Of a stretch of DNA of 5,514 nt, positions 1 to 5,190 are shown one piece after another. Each line of letters opens with the position of its first letter. Position 1 is the first letter of the stretch. This DNA comes from Lachnospiraceae bacterium (lineage in GTDB: Bacteria; Bacillota; Clostridia; Lachnospirales; Lachnospiraceae). Under the pieces are notes generated by a model that saw only the letters and a list, made by a program, of their open reading frames with translations, was not told the DNA's origin and did no database searches. A program made the position numbers and the translations under genes. The stretch spans positions 1 to 5,514 of the forward strand of contig JAFUXY010000131.1 of assembly GCA_017477005.1 (NCBI GenBank), given 5' to 3'.

Positions 1-1
1 C

Positions 2-24
2 TTGACGCGATTTATCGCAGTCAA
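2..24. repeat. Small imperfect hairpin at the left edge
   Basis: TTGAC-GCGA at 2-10 pairs with TCGC-A-GTCAA at 15-24 around a TTTA loop, with one bulged A at 19. No T-run directly follows on either strand, so it is not a canonical terminator. It could be part of a leader or operator of a gene outside the window. No gene is visible in 1-117. Confidence 0.3.
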
Positions 25-42
25 AATATCGTTTTTGGATGG

Positions 43-56
43 CAACCGTACAGGTG
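43..56 (+). repeat. 14-base direct repeat, copy 1
   Basis: CAACCGTACAGGTG occurs here and again, exactly, at 1239-1252, where it forms the 3' arm of the terminator behind the tRNA-Gly gene. In both copies GATG precedes it by a few bases. No complementary arm is present in bases 1-42, so this copy does not form a hairpin inside the window. It may be a remnant of a similar terminator or a short dispersed repeat. Confidence 0.5.
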
Positions 57-117
57 ACAAAATTTCTATCGGAAAATTGACCTTTTGTCTAAGGCTTGTT
101 TCCCGCTTCTGTCATGC

Positions 118-154
118 AAAAAAAAGGGGACCCCGCCTCTGCGGAATCCCTTTT
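118..154 (-). terminator. Rho-independent terminator of the flagellin-like gene
   Basis: Read on the minus strand, a 10-bp stem (GGGATTCCGC with GCGGGGTCCC, including two G-T pairs; plus-strand positions 141-150 and 127-136) closes a four-base loop. A run of eight T follows (118-125 as A on the plus strand). The hairpin starts about 20 bases after the TAG stop of the flagellin-like gene, so it should end that transcript and make it monocistronic. Confidence 0.9.
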
Positions 155-169
155 GGTGGATCACAAATC

Positions 170-877
170 CTACGCAAACATCTTCGCCATCAAACTCTGC
201 TGGTCGTCCATCTGACGCTTCTGCATAGCCGCTGAATACTGTTGAAGCGCTTGCTCCTTCTTCAACTCTGTAGAAGCCTTTCCGATATCCAAGTCGGAAA
301 TCCTGCTCATAGCCGCCGTCGTGTTCTCAGCCGTGCTCTGCAGATTGCTGATGTTCGAAGAAAGACCGTTTGTCATAGCGCCATCCTGTGAACGGGAGGC
401 ATTCACACTGCTCAGAGCAGAGGACACATCGTCCAGATTGAAATTCTCCGCCGTCACATTGTATCCGGCCATCCCCAAGCTTTCCGCCGAAGTACCGCTC
501 AACATATAGGTCTCATTGTACTTTGTCTGATGAACCGTATCGGCGATCCCCTGTGTATACTGATTGATCTGATTTTGGATGATCTGCTTGTCCGAAGCGC
601 TCATCGTCCCATTCATCGCCTGAATGGACAACTCGCTGATGTCCTGCAAATAGTCACTGATCCCGCTGCGTCCGCCGTCTGCTACATTCAGTGCAGCACG
701 CTGCTCGCTGGCGTTTCTGGCCTGCATATTCAGCGATCTGCTCTGCGCCTCCATCTTGCTCGCAATCGCCATCCCTGCTGCATCATCTGCGGCCCTCTGG
801 ATACGATTGCCACTAGCGATCTTCCCATACAAATTGCTTGAATTGTATCCGCCCCCAATTCCTGATATTGTGCTCAT
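170..877 (-). CDS. Flagellin-like protein, short, N-terminal D0 reduced
   Basis: This 235-residue protein has the two conserved ends of flagellins and almost no central variable domain. Residues 22-36 carry the hallmark SGNRIQRAADDAAGM, followed by a D1 helix (to about 115) with ISELSIQAMNGT near 81-92. The C-terminal D1/D0 helix starts at SRISDLDIGK and keeps about the usual length. In typical flagellins the SSGxRI motif lies near residue 31-36 and the protein is about 270 residues or more. Here it lies about 10 residues earlier, after a Gly/Ser-rich start, so the first part of domain D0 is missing. The start is fixed: an in-frame TGA lies 9 bases upstream of the ATG, and AAGGAG (889-894) precedes the ATG by 11 bases. 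No other flagellar gene is adjacent, and the gene has its own promoter region and terminator. It may be a minor or accessory filament subunit, or a secreted flagellin paralogue. The family call is firm; a structural role is inferred. Confidence 0.9.
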   Translation of the reverse strand: MSTISGIGGGYNSSNLYGKIASGNRIQRAADDAAGMAIASKMEAQSRSLNMQARNASEQRAALNVADGGRSGISDYLQDISELSIQAMNGTMSASDKQIIQNQINQYTQGIADTVHQTKYNETYMLSGTSAESLGMAGYNVTAENFNLDDVSSALSSVNASRSQDGAMTNGLSSNISNLQSTAENTTAAMSRISDLDIGKASTELKKEQALQQYSAAMQKRQMDDQQSLMAKMFA

Positions 878-886
878 AAGCCATCA

Positions 887-896
887 CTCTCCTTGT
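887..896 (-). promoter_or_regulatory. Ribosome binding site with overlapping CsrA-like motif
   Basis: On the minus strand TTACAAGGAGAG lies before the flagellin-like ATG. AAGGAG is the Shine-Dalgarno sequence (11 bases from the ATG), and ACAAGGA matches the core of the known CsrA-binding consensus (ACARGGA). In Bacillus subtilis CsrA represses flagellin (hag) translation through a site overlapping the Shine-Dalgarno sequence. The same control is inferred here. No csrA or fliW gene is in the window. Confidence 0.45.
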
Positions 897-909
897 AATA
901 AATGCTTTC

Positions 910-924
910 GTCCGCTCCGCAGAC
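910..924 (-). promoter_or_regulatory. Leader hairpin exposing GGA (possible second CsrA site)
   Basis: On the minus strand GTCTGC (919-924) pairs with GCGGAC (910-915), one pair being G-U, leaving GGA (916-918) as the loop. It lies in the untranslated leader, about 20 bases upstream of the Shine-Dalgarno motif. GGA in a hairpin loop is the typical CsrA contact, so with the downstream motif it could form a dual site. The stem is short and the three-base loop is tight. Confidence 0.3.
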
Positions 925-1011
925 ACACCTTGATGCAATAGAAACCCCATAACCACCACTTTGTACAAGCACAAGCGCCAACCAGCTTTTGCTCTTCCAA
1001 TAGTGAACAAT

Positions 1012-1040
1012 ATTATAGCATCATTTTCGGTAATTGTCAC
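1012..1040 (-). promoter_or_regulatory. Sigma-70-type promoter of the flagellin-like gene
   Basis: On the minus strand GTGACA (1035-1040) and a perfect TATAAT (1012-1017) are separated by exactly 17 bases. Transcription would begin near 1005 and give a leader of about 130 bases before the ATG at 877. A weaker sigma-D (flagellar sigma) reading also exists further upstream: TAAA (1068-1071), 16 bases, CCGATTT (1045-1051). The sigma-70 reading has the better match. Confidence 0.6.
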
Positions 1041-1050
1041 TAGTAAATCG

Positions 1051-1080
1051 GAAATTTTTACAGAAATTTTACAGAATTTG
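1051..1080. repeat. AT-rich tandem repeat between divergent promoters
   Basis: Three successive units are visible: GAAATTTTTACA (1051-1062), GAAATTTTACA (1063-1073) and the partial GAATTTG (1074-1080). The spacing of 11-12 bases is about one helical turn. The block lies just upstream of the -35 of the flagellin-like gene on one side and of the tRNA promoter on the other, so it could act as a shared UP element or a binding site for a regulator. Confidence 0.45.
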
Positions 1081-1092
1081 TGGCTATTTTGC

Positions 1093-1121
1093 TTGACAAA
1101 AAACGCATTATTCGCTAGAAT
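1093..1121 (+). promoter_or_regulatory. Consensus promoter of the tRNA-Gly gene
   Basis: A perfect TTGACA (1093-1098) is followed after 17 bases by TAGAAT (1116-1121), a near-perfect -10 box. The expected start lies near 1128, only a few bases before the mature tRNA 5' end at 1133. The strength fits a stable-RNA gene. Confidence 0.88.
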
Positions 1122-1132
1122 ATATCACTGTT

Positions 1133-1203
1133 GCAGGGCTAGTACATCGGTAGTATATCAGCTTCCCAAGCTGAGGAGGCGGGTTCGACTCCCGTGCCCT
1201 GCT
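1133..1203 (+). tRNA. tRNA-Gly, anticodon CCC
   Basis: All arms fold. The acceptor stem GCAGGGC (1133-1139) pairs perfectly with GCCCTGC (1196-1202). The D arm has a 4-bp stem (1142-1145/1153-1156, one G-U pair) and the loop ATCGGTA. The anticodon stem TCAGC/GCTGA closes the loop TTCCCAA, with the CCC anticodon at 1165-1167. The variable loop is four bases. The T arm GCGGG/CCCGT closes the loop TTCGACT. The discriminator base is T1203, and CCA is not encoded, so it must be added by the nucleotidyltransferase. It reads glycine GGG codons and complements the usual GCC and UCC isoacceptors. It is a single gene with its own promoter and terminator. Confidence 0.96.
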
Positions 1204-1211
1204 TTTTTTGT

Positions 1212-1261
1212 ACCTGTACGGTTGCATTCTTGATGCTCCAACCGTACAGGTGGCTTTTTTT
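1212..1261 (+). terminator. Rho-independent terminator behind the tRNA-Gly gene
   Basis: A perfect 13-bp inverted repeat (1212-1224 with 1239-1251) closes a 14-base loop that can itself pair GCAT with ATGC. Three bases later come seven T (1255-1261). A T-run (1203-1209) directly after the tRNA may contribute. The hairpin separates the tRNA unit from the hydrolase gene. The 3' arm is repeated at 43-56. Confidence 0.9.
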
Positions 1262-1292
1262 ATACTAGAATCACACCAAGGACAAACAAAAA

Positions 1293-2219
1293 ATGACCCT
1301 ACGCCTTTCAAAACTCTCGATTGTTTTTGCGCTGGCCGCATCCATTCTGCTTTCCGTCCTTTGTCCGTTTGGACTGCATCCCCCTTTCGCCGCTGCCAAA
1401 AAAAAGGCTGCCACCTCTTCGTGGATCATGACGCATTATGCCGATCTGTCTGGAAAACAGGGGATGTTCTACACCTTGTACAATCCGTCCAAAAAGAAGC
1501 TGATCGTCGTCGATGGCGGCTGGAGCGAAAACGCACCACAGGTACGCCAAGTGATTCGACGATACGGAGGCACGGTACACGCCTGGATCCTGACGCATTA
1601 CCATGACGACCATATCGAGGCCTTCAACAAAATCTACGCCGAGCCAAAGGGAATCCGCATCAAGGATATCTACGTTTCTCCAATGGACTACGCGCATTAT
1701 TTAGTGATCGCCAAGGAATGGGACGACCCGGAGGATTTCGGACGATTCCTGACACTGACGCAGGACGCAACAAACGTCCACCGGGTAAAGCGGGACGACT
1801 CCTTTGTGATGGCCGGACTGACCTGCCATTTCCTGAATACCTACGACAACGCCCTTCGCAAAACGGTCGGCGACTCGGATCTTCCCAACAACGGCTCCCT
1901 GATGTTTCGGCTGTACGCCAACAAGGATTCCGTGCTGTTCTGCGGAGATGCGCATTCCGCCTATCTGGGGGATTATCTGATTGATCGCTACGAAGGCGAA
2001 TTGGAATCCACCTACGTGCAGGTCGGACACCATGGCAACAATTCCTTCCCGACTCGATTTTACCGAGCTATCAACCCCAAATATGCGCTGTTCGACGCTC
2101 CCTTGTGGCTGATTGCGGATCCCTCCTACTCTACGGCCGAGCTGATGATCTGGTGCCAGCGAAACGGGATCAAGACCTACGATCTACGCATACCGTACAA
2201 CCAATTCAAACTGAAATGA
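1293..2219 (+). CDS. Exported MBL-fold metallo-hydrolase (ComEC-like domain)
   Basis: The 308-residue protein begins with a signal peptide: MTLRLSK, a hydrophobic stretch (about 8-28), then PPFAAA near residue 35 as a likely cleavage site, followed by a lysine-rich segment. The mature part has the metallo-beta-lactamase fold marks: VVDGG at 72-76, the metal-binding THYHDDH at 101-107 (H102, H104, D106, H107), NNGSLMF at 199-205, LFCGD at 215-219 with D219 as likely bridging ligand, and GHHG at 245-248. The N-x-S, GD and HHG motifs resemble the MBL domain of the competence protein ComEC and its stand-alone relatives, some of which act on phosphodiesters. The substrate here is unknown. It should act outside the membrane. 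The ATG follows AAGGA (1278-1282) by 10 bases. No convincing promoter is visible; readthrough from the tRNA unit or a weak TAGAAT at 1266 are possibilities. The gene converges on the ATPase operon and is not co-transcribed with it. Confidence 0.88.
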   Translation: MTLRLSKLSIVFALAASILLSVLCPFGLHPPFAAAKKKAATSSWIMTHYADLSGKQGMFYTLYNPSKKKLIVVDGGWSENAPQVRQVIRRYGGTVHAWILTHYHDDHIEAFNKIYAEPKGIRIKDIYVSPMDYAHYLVIAKEWDDPEDFGRFLTLTQDATNVHRVKRDDSFVMAGLTCHFLNTYDNALRKTVGDSDLPNNGSLMFRLYANKDSVLFCGDAHSAYLGDYLIDRYEGELESTYVQVGHHGNNSFPTRFYRAINPKYALFDAPLWLIADPSYSTAELMIWCQRNGIKTYDLRIPYNQFKLK

Positions 2220-2226
2220 AGCCATC

Positions 2227-2249
2227 TCCCCGAGGCAGAGCCTTGGGGA
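2227..2249 (+). other. Hairpin after the hydrolase gene, without T-run
   Basis: TCCCCGAGGC (2227-2236) pairs with GCCTTGGGGA (2240-2249) around an AGA loop, ten pairs including one G-U. It begins 8 bases after the TGA stop of the hydrolase gene. No T-run follows on either strand, so it is a weak or non-canonical terminator, or a 3'-end stabilising structure. Confidence 0.5.
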
Positions 2250-2277
2250 ATTGACCCATGCGATAATTCCTTTGTTC

Positions 2278-2319
2278 CAAAAGAGAAGCCGGCGCTGCCT
2301 TACGGCATCCGGCTTCTCT
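2278..2319 (-). terminator. Terminator of the nuclease/ATPase operon, overlapping its stop codon
   Basis: An 11-bp perfect stem (2282-2292 with 2309-2319) carries an inner TGCC/GGCA pairing with a four-base loop. On the minus strand it is followed by a short T-run (2279-2282). The last codons of the ATPase (from Gln through Pro) and its TAA stop (2300-2302, in the inner loop) lie within the hairpin. On the plus strand no T-run follows, though the hairpin may still slow readthrough from the hydrolase gene. Confidence 0.75.
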
Positions 2320-5134
2320 GGCATGTGAAGTAAATAATCTGTCTCCGATTGCCAATACTCTTGATCAAAGCAAGCATCCGCTTCATAATTCTCTCATCGA
2401 GATTCGTAAACGGATCGTCGAGGATCATAAACGGCTCCTCGGTTTGGTAGAGCACATCTACCAACGCCAGCCTTGTGCAAAACGCAATCAAATCCTGGTA
2501 GCCGGTACTGAAATACCCGGCCTCCCGCATCGCGCCATACTGGCTGATCTTTACATCGAGATTCATATCCAACGAAATCTGCAAGCCTTCCCCGGATCTC
2601 TCCATATCCAGCCCCATCATTTCCAAATATTGGGAAAGCGTGGTTCGCAGCGTCCCAAGATACCGAGACAGGAATCGCTCCCTGGCTCGATTTAGATATT
2701 GAATCGTCTTTTCATAATTCTCCACCTTTGAACTGTATTCCCGTTCTTCCCGCATCAGGACTTCAAGACTTTCCGCCTGCTCGTCCAGCACCTCCAGCTG
2801 ATCCAGAAGCTCGCTCTCCGTCTCCTGCGCCTTTTGGATCTGTATGGTCAGCTCGGCGATCTGCGTATCGAGTCCGATCTGCTCCTCCTGCAGCGCCATC
2901 ACGGAACGGCTCTGCTCGTCAATCTGGTGATTCGATTCAAACTCCTCAATTTCCTTCCGCAAGGTCGACAGACGGCTGCGGCAGTCTTCATATTTCACGA
3001 ATTTCTGGCGAATCTGCGACAATTGCTCTGCATAATCCTCCCTCTTTGCGGCGGCCTCCTGCAGCGCCATAATGCTCTGGTCGCCAAATTCATCTTCTAC
3101 CTGCGCCTCTGTGCCGTCTCCGGATGGATAGGTCTCCGTCAAATCCGCAGATCCTTCCTCGGACTCCCCGGCTTCGGTCAGCTCTGCGCCCGAACCGGCT
3201 TCTTCCTCCGGCAGCGGGAAATACCGCACAAAATCGTAGAGATTGGCTTCGGCCTCCCGGATCGACCCACGCAACCGGTCCATCTCGTTGATCGCTTCAT
3301 CCAAGGAACGATATTTTTTCAAATCTTCTTTTATTTTCTCGATCAGTTCTCGCTCTTCGTGCCGCTCGTTCAGATTCATCCGATAAAGCTCGGCATACGG
3401 CCCCAACACGACATAGAGCTCCACCTGCAGCGCCGACAAGGTCTCCAAGGTATCCGAACTGTCCTCCATAGTCTGCTCTTCCCGTTTGGAAAGCCTTGAA
3501 AACGCCTCCTTCTTTCTCTGAATCTCTCCGATCATCTGCGCATAGGAATCCGCCGGAGACACCAAAAAGCCAGACAGGAAGCTGCGGCATTTTTCTCTTT
3601 GAATATCCCTCTCCTGACGCTTCTTTTTCAGAGACTCCTCCGCCTCTTCAATCTCCCTCGCCAACGCCTGCAGCCGTCCAGCCTCCTGCGCCTGCCGTTT
3701 GCGTTCTCCTGAAAGCATAAAGCCCAGCACCGCTAACGCCAGTCCGGTACAGATCGAAGCCATCGTCCAGCCAAACGCGCCGCCCAGGATCTGCCCAAAG
3801 GAGATCGCTCCGATCACGAGCACCACGATCGCCGTCGTTGCGTACATCCGCCCCTTTGGTTCCTCGTCCTCCGAAGAAGGCGCTTCGCCGCCGAACACCA
3901 TCGCCCTGGCCCTGGCATCACGGCAGCGCTCATCCAAAGCCTCCACCTGTCCCTCATACTGCGCCAAAAGGTCGGCGTCCGCCATTGCGTCTTCTAATTC
4001 CTTCGCCGTCGGATTGCGGTTTTCAAAATAGACCGCCAGATCCGAAAGCTGCTCCTTTTCCTCTTCTGACAAGGAGGCGTGCTCGCATTTAAGCCGCAGC
4101 TCGACAATCTCCCGGGCCTTTTTCTCCCATTCGTCCAGCAACTCTTCGTCGATCTGGGCGTTTCCAAACAGCCTGTCGAGACGAGCGGCCTCTTCCTCTG
4201 TGGGAAGCCGATCCACGAGCGTTGCCAGATGGGTTCGATCCACCTCTAGGCCCCGCTCCATCTCTTCCATCGTCTCAAGCTGGTTTGCCGTAGGCATAGC
4301 CGAGGAAAAATAACGCTCAATTTCATTAAATTCCTGATTTAATTTCGCAAGCGATTCAATCTTTTCCCGATAAACCCCAAGGGACTGCTCCCGTTCGCTC
4401 CAGACCGCGATGTCCGCCAGGATCCGTTCTTTTTCCTCTCGCAGCCTGGCTCTGCTTTCCTTCTTTTCCTCCAACACGCCAGTCTGCTTTTCAAGCGCGT
4501 CCGCGACCACCGCTCTCTGCTCCAAGGCCTCCTGCCCCCTGCGCAGCTCCTGCTGTACGACCACGAGCTTTCCCGGGTCAGACTTTGTATTTCGCGTGTA
4601 GCTGCGCTTCGCTTCCTCGAGCCTTTGAATCGCCGCGTCAAAATTGTCTACATCGTCCTGCGTCGAGGACGTATCTCCCATTTTGGCATTCAACGAATCG
4701 GTCAGACTGGTCTGCAGCGCATTCTGCGGAATATAGACGCTCTTCTCGAAGGAATCCCGGTCAACCTGAAAAAGCTCCCGCCCGATGTCCGACGTATAAT
4801 CATTGGAAAGCTCGTCCCGCTCATCGTAAAGCGCAAACCGATCCTCCGATTCCTTCCTTCCAAACAACCGCTCGATCCGATATCTGCGGTTTCCCACCTC
4901 GAAGGTCAGTGTCCCTCCGTACACATCCCCATCCCACGGCCTATAATGCTCTCTTTCCGAAAGTCTCCGCCGCGAACCGCCCCGCAGTCCGAAAAACATT
5001 GCCTTCAAAAACACCAAAAAGGTTGTCTTTCCCCAGCCATTCTCCTTTTGGACTGCATTTAAGCCTTTTCCAAAATCTATATTTAATTCTTTTAGCTTGC
5101 CGAAACCGACAACTCTGCAGGAAATTAGTCTCAT
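2300..5134 (-). CDS. Rad50/SbcC-like AAA (ABC-type) ATPase, YhaN type, with transmembrane hairpin
   Basis: Starting at the ATG at 5134, this is a 944-residue SMC/Rad50-like protein. The N-terminal ATPase half has Walker A ENGWGKTT (31-38) and a Q-loop YIPQN near 134-138. Long coiled coils (about 165-420 and 475-630) follow, interrupted by two hydrophobic segments (about 431-474). An acidic, low-complexity linker (about 642-687) precedes a further coil. The C-terminal half has the signature FSTGYQD (about 875-881), Walker B MILDDPF with D-loop NLDE (about 903-914), and ends at YFTCQ, where a histidine switch residue would be expected. There is no CxxC zinc hook. This architecture matches YhaN-type partners of Mre11-like nucleases, expected to use ATP to open and process DNA ends. 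The ATG is preferred because GAGGT lies 6 bases upstream and MRLISC is the usual family start. A TTG at 5161 would add nine residues but its Shine-Dalgarno spacing is poor. The nuclease gene lies 56 bases upstream, so the two form an operon. Confidence 0.92.
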   Translation of the reverse strand: MRLISCRVVGFGKLKELNIDFGKGLNAVQKENGWGKTTFLVFLKAMFFGLRGGSRRRLSEREHYRPWDGDVYGGTLTFEVGNRRYRIERLFGRKESEDRFALYDERDELSNDYTSDIGRELFQVDRDSFEKSVYIPQNALQTSLTDSLNAKMGDTSSTQDDVDNFDAAIQRLEEAKRSYTRNTKSDPGKLVVVQQELRRGQEALEQRAVVADALEKQTGVLEEKKESRARLREEKERILADIAVWSEREQSLGVYREKIESLAKLNQEFNEIERYFSSAMPTANQLETMEEMERGLEVDRTHLATLVDRLPTEEEAARLDRLFGNAQIDEELLDEWEKKAREIVELRLKCEHASLSEEEKEQLSDLAVYFENRNPTAKELEDAMADADLLAQYEGQVEALDERCRDARARAMVFGGEAPSSEDEEPKGRMYATTAIVVLVIGAISFGQILGGAFGWTMASICTGLALAVLGFMLSGERKRQAQEAGRLQALAREIEEAEESLKKKRQERDIQREKCRSFLSGFLVSPADSYAQMIGEIQRKKEAFSRLSKREEQTMEDSSDTLETLSALQVELYVVLGPYAELYRMNLNERHEERELIEKIKEDLKKYRSLDEAINEMDRLRGSIREAEANLYDFVRYFPLPEEEAGSGAELTEAGESEEGSADLTETYPSGDGTEAQVEDEFGDQSIMALQEAAAKREDYAEQLSQIRQKFVKYEDCRSRLSTLRKEIEEFESNHQIDEQSRSVMALQEEQIGLDTQIAELTIQIQKAQETESELLDQLEVLDEQAESLEVLMREEREYSSKVENYEKTIQYLNRARERFLSRYLGTLRTTLSQYLEMMGLDMERSGEGLQISLDMNLDVKISQYGAMREAGYFSTGYQDLIAFCTRLALVDVLYQTEEPFMILDDPFTNLDERIMKRMLALIKSIGNRRQIIYFTCQRSRMP
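3074..3211 (-). other. Acidic low-complexity linker inside the ATPase
   Basis: The codons for about residues 642-687 encode a stretch dominated by Glu, Asp, Gly, Ser and Thr between two coiled-coil segments of the C-terminal half. It is probably disordered. The N-terminal coil has no equally long counterpart, so the two coil arms are asymmetric. Its role is unknown. Confidence 0.6.
3713..3844 (-). other. Predicted transmembrane hairpin in the ATPase coiled coil
   Basis: Two hydrophobic runs (residues about 431-451, with AIVVLVIGAISF, and about 455-474, with GLALAVLGFML) are joined by a Gly-rich turn of only a few residues. Basic residues flank both outer ends (PKGR before, ERKR after), as the positive-inside rule predicts for a hairpin whose two arms stay in the cytoplasm. 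It sits at the coil apex, where Rad50 has its zinc hook and SMC proteins their hinge. Confidence 0.75.
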
Positions 5135-5139
5135 ATTAT

Positions 5140-5144
5140 ACCTC
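5140..5144 (-). promoter_or_regulatory. Ribosome binding site of the ATPase gene
   Basis: GAGGT on the minus strand is complementary to the 16S rRNA 3' end and lies five bases before the ATG at 5134 (six after GAGG). It decides the start in favour of this ATG over the upstream TTG at 5161. Confidence 0.7.
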
Positions 5145-5190
5145 AATACCAAACGATACAACCGACTTTGCTCTTCCTTGCATCGCTTTC

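Noticed and set aside
813..1040. A 75-codon minus-strand frame spanning the flagellin leader
   Set aside because: It overlaps the flagellin start out of frame, covers the promoter, and shows no family resemblance; it is also not a missing flagellin N-terminus.
43..1252. attL/attR pair of an element integrated at the tRNA-Gly gene
   Set aside because: The repeat does not overlap the tRNA 3' end, the enclosed segment is only about 1.2 kb, and it has no integrase or other mobility gene.
1313..1367. Lipoprotein signal in the MBL hydrolase because of Cys24
   Set aside because: The residues before it (SVLC) lack the small residue required at -1 of a lipobox; an ordinary signal peptide or membrane anchor fits better.
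2834..3499. A 221-codon open frame opposite the ATPase coding sequence
   Set aside because: It lies wholly antisense to a well-supported gene, has no ribosome binding site or recognisable domain, and reads as a shadow of the coiled-coil codons.
5135..5161. TTG start adding nine residues to the ATPase
   Set aside because: The nearest AAGGA is about 13 bases away, the start is TTG, and the family typically begins at MRLISC; the ATG at 5134 has GAGGT at good spacing.
5136..5183. A 15-codon reading frame (MQGRAKSV...) between the nuclease and ATPase genes, ending one base before the ATPase ATG
   Set aside because: Its position suggests translational coupling, but it has no clear Shine-Dalgarno sequence and no recognisable peptide feature, and such a short frame is likely by chance.
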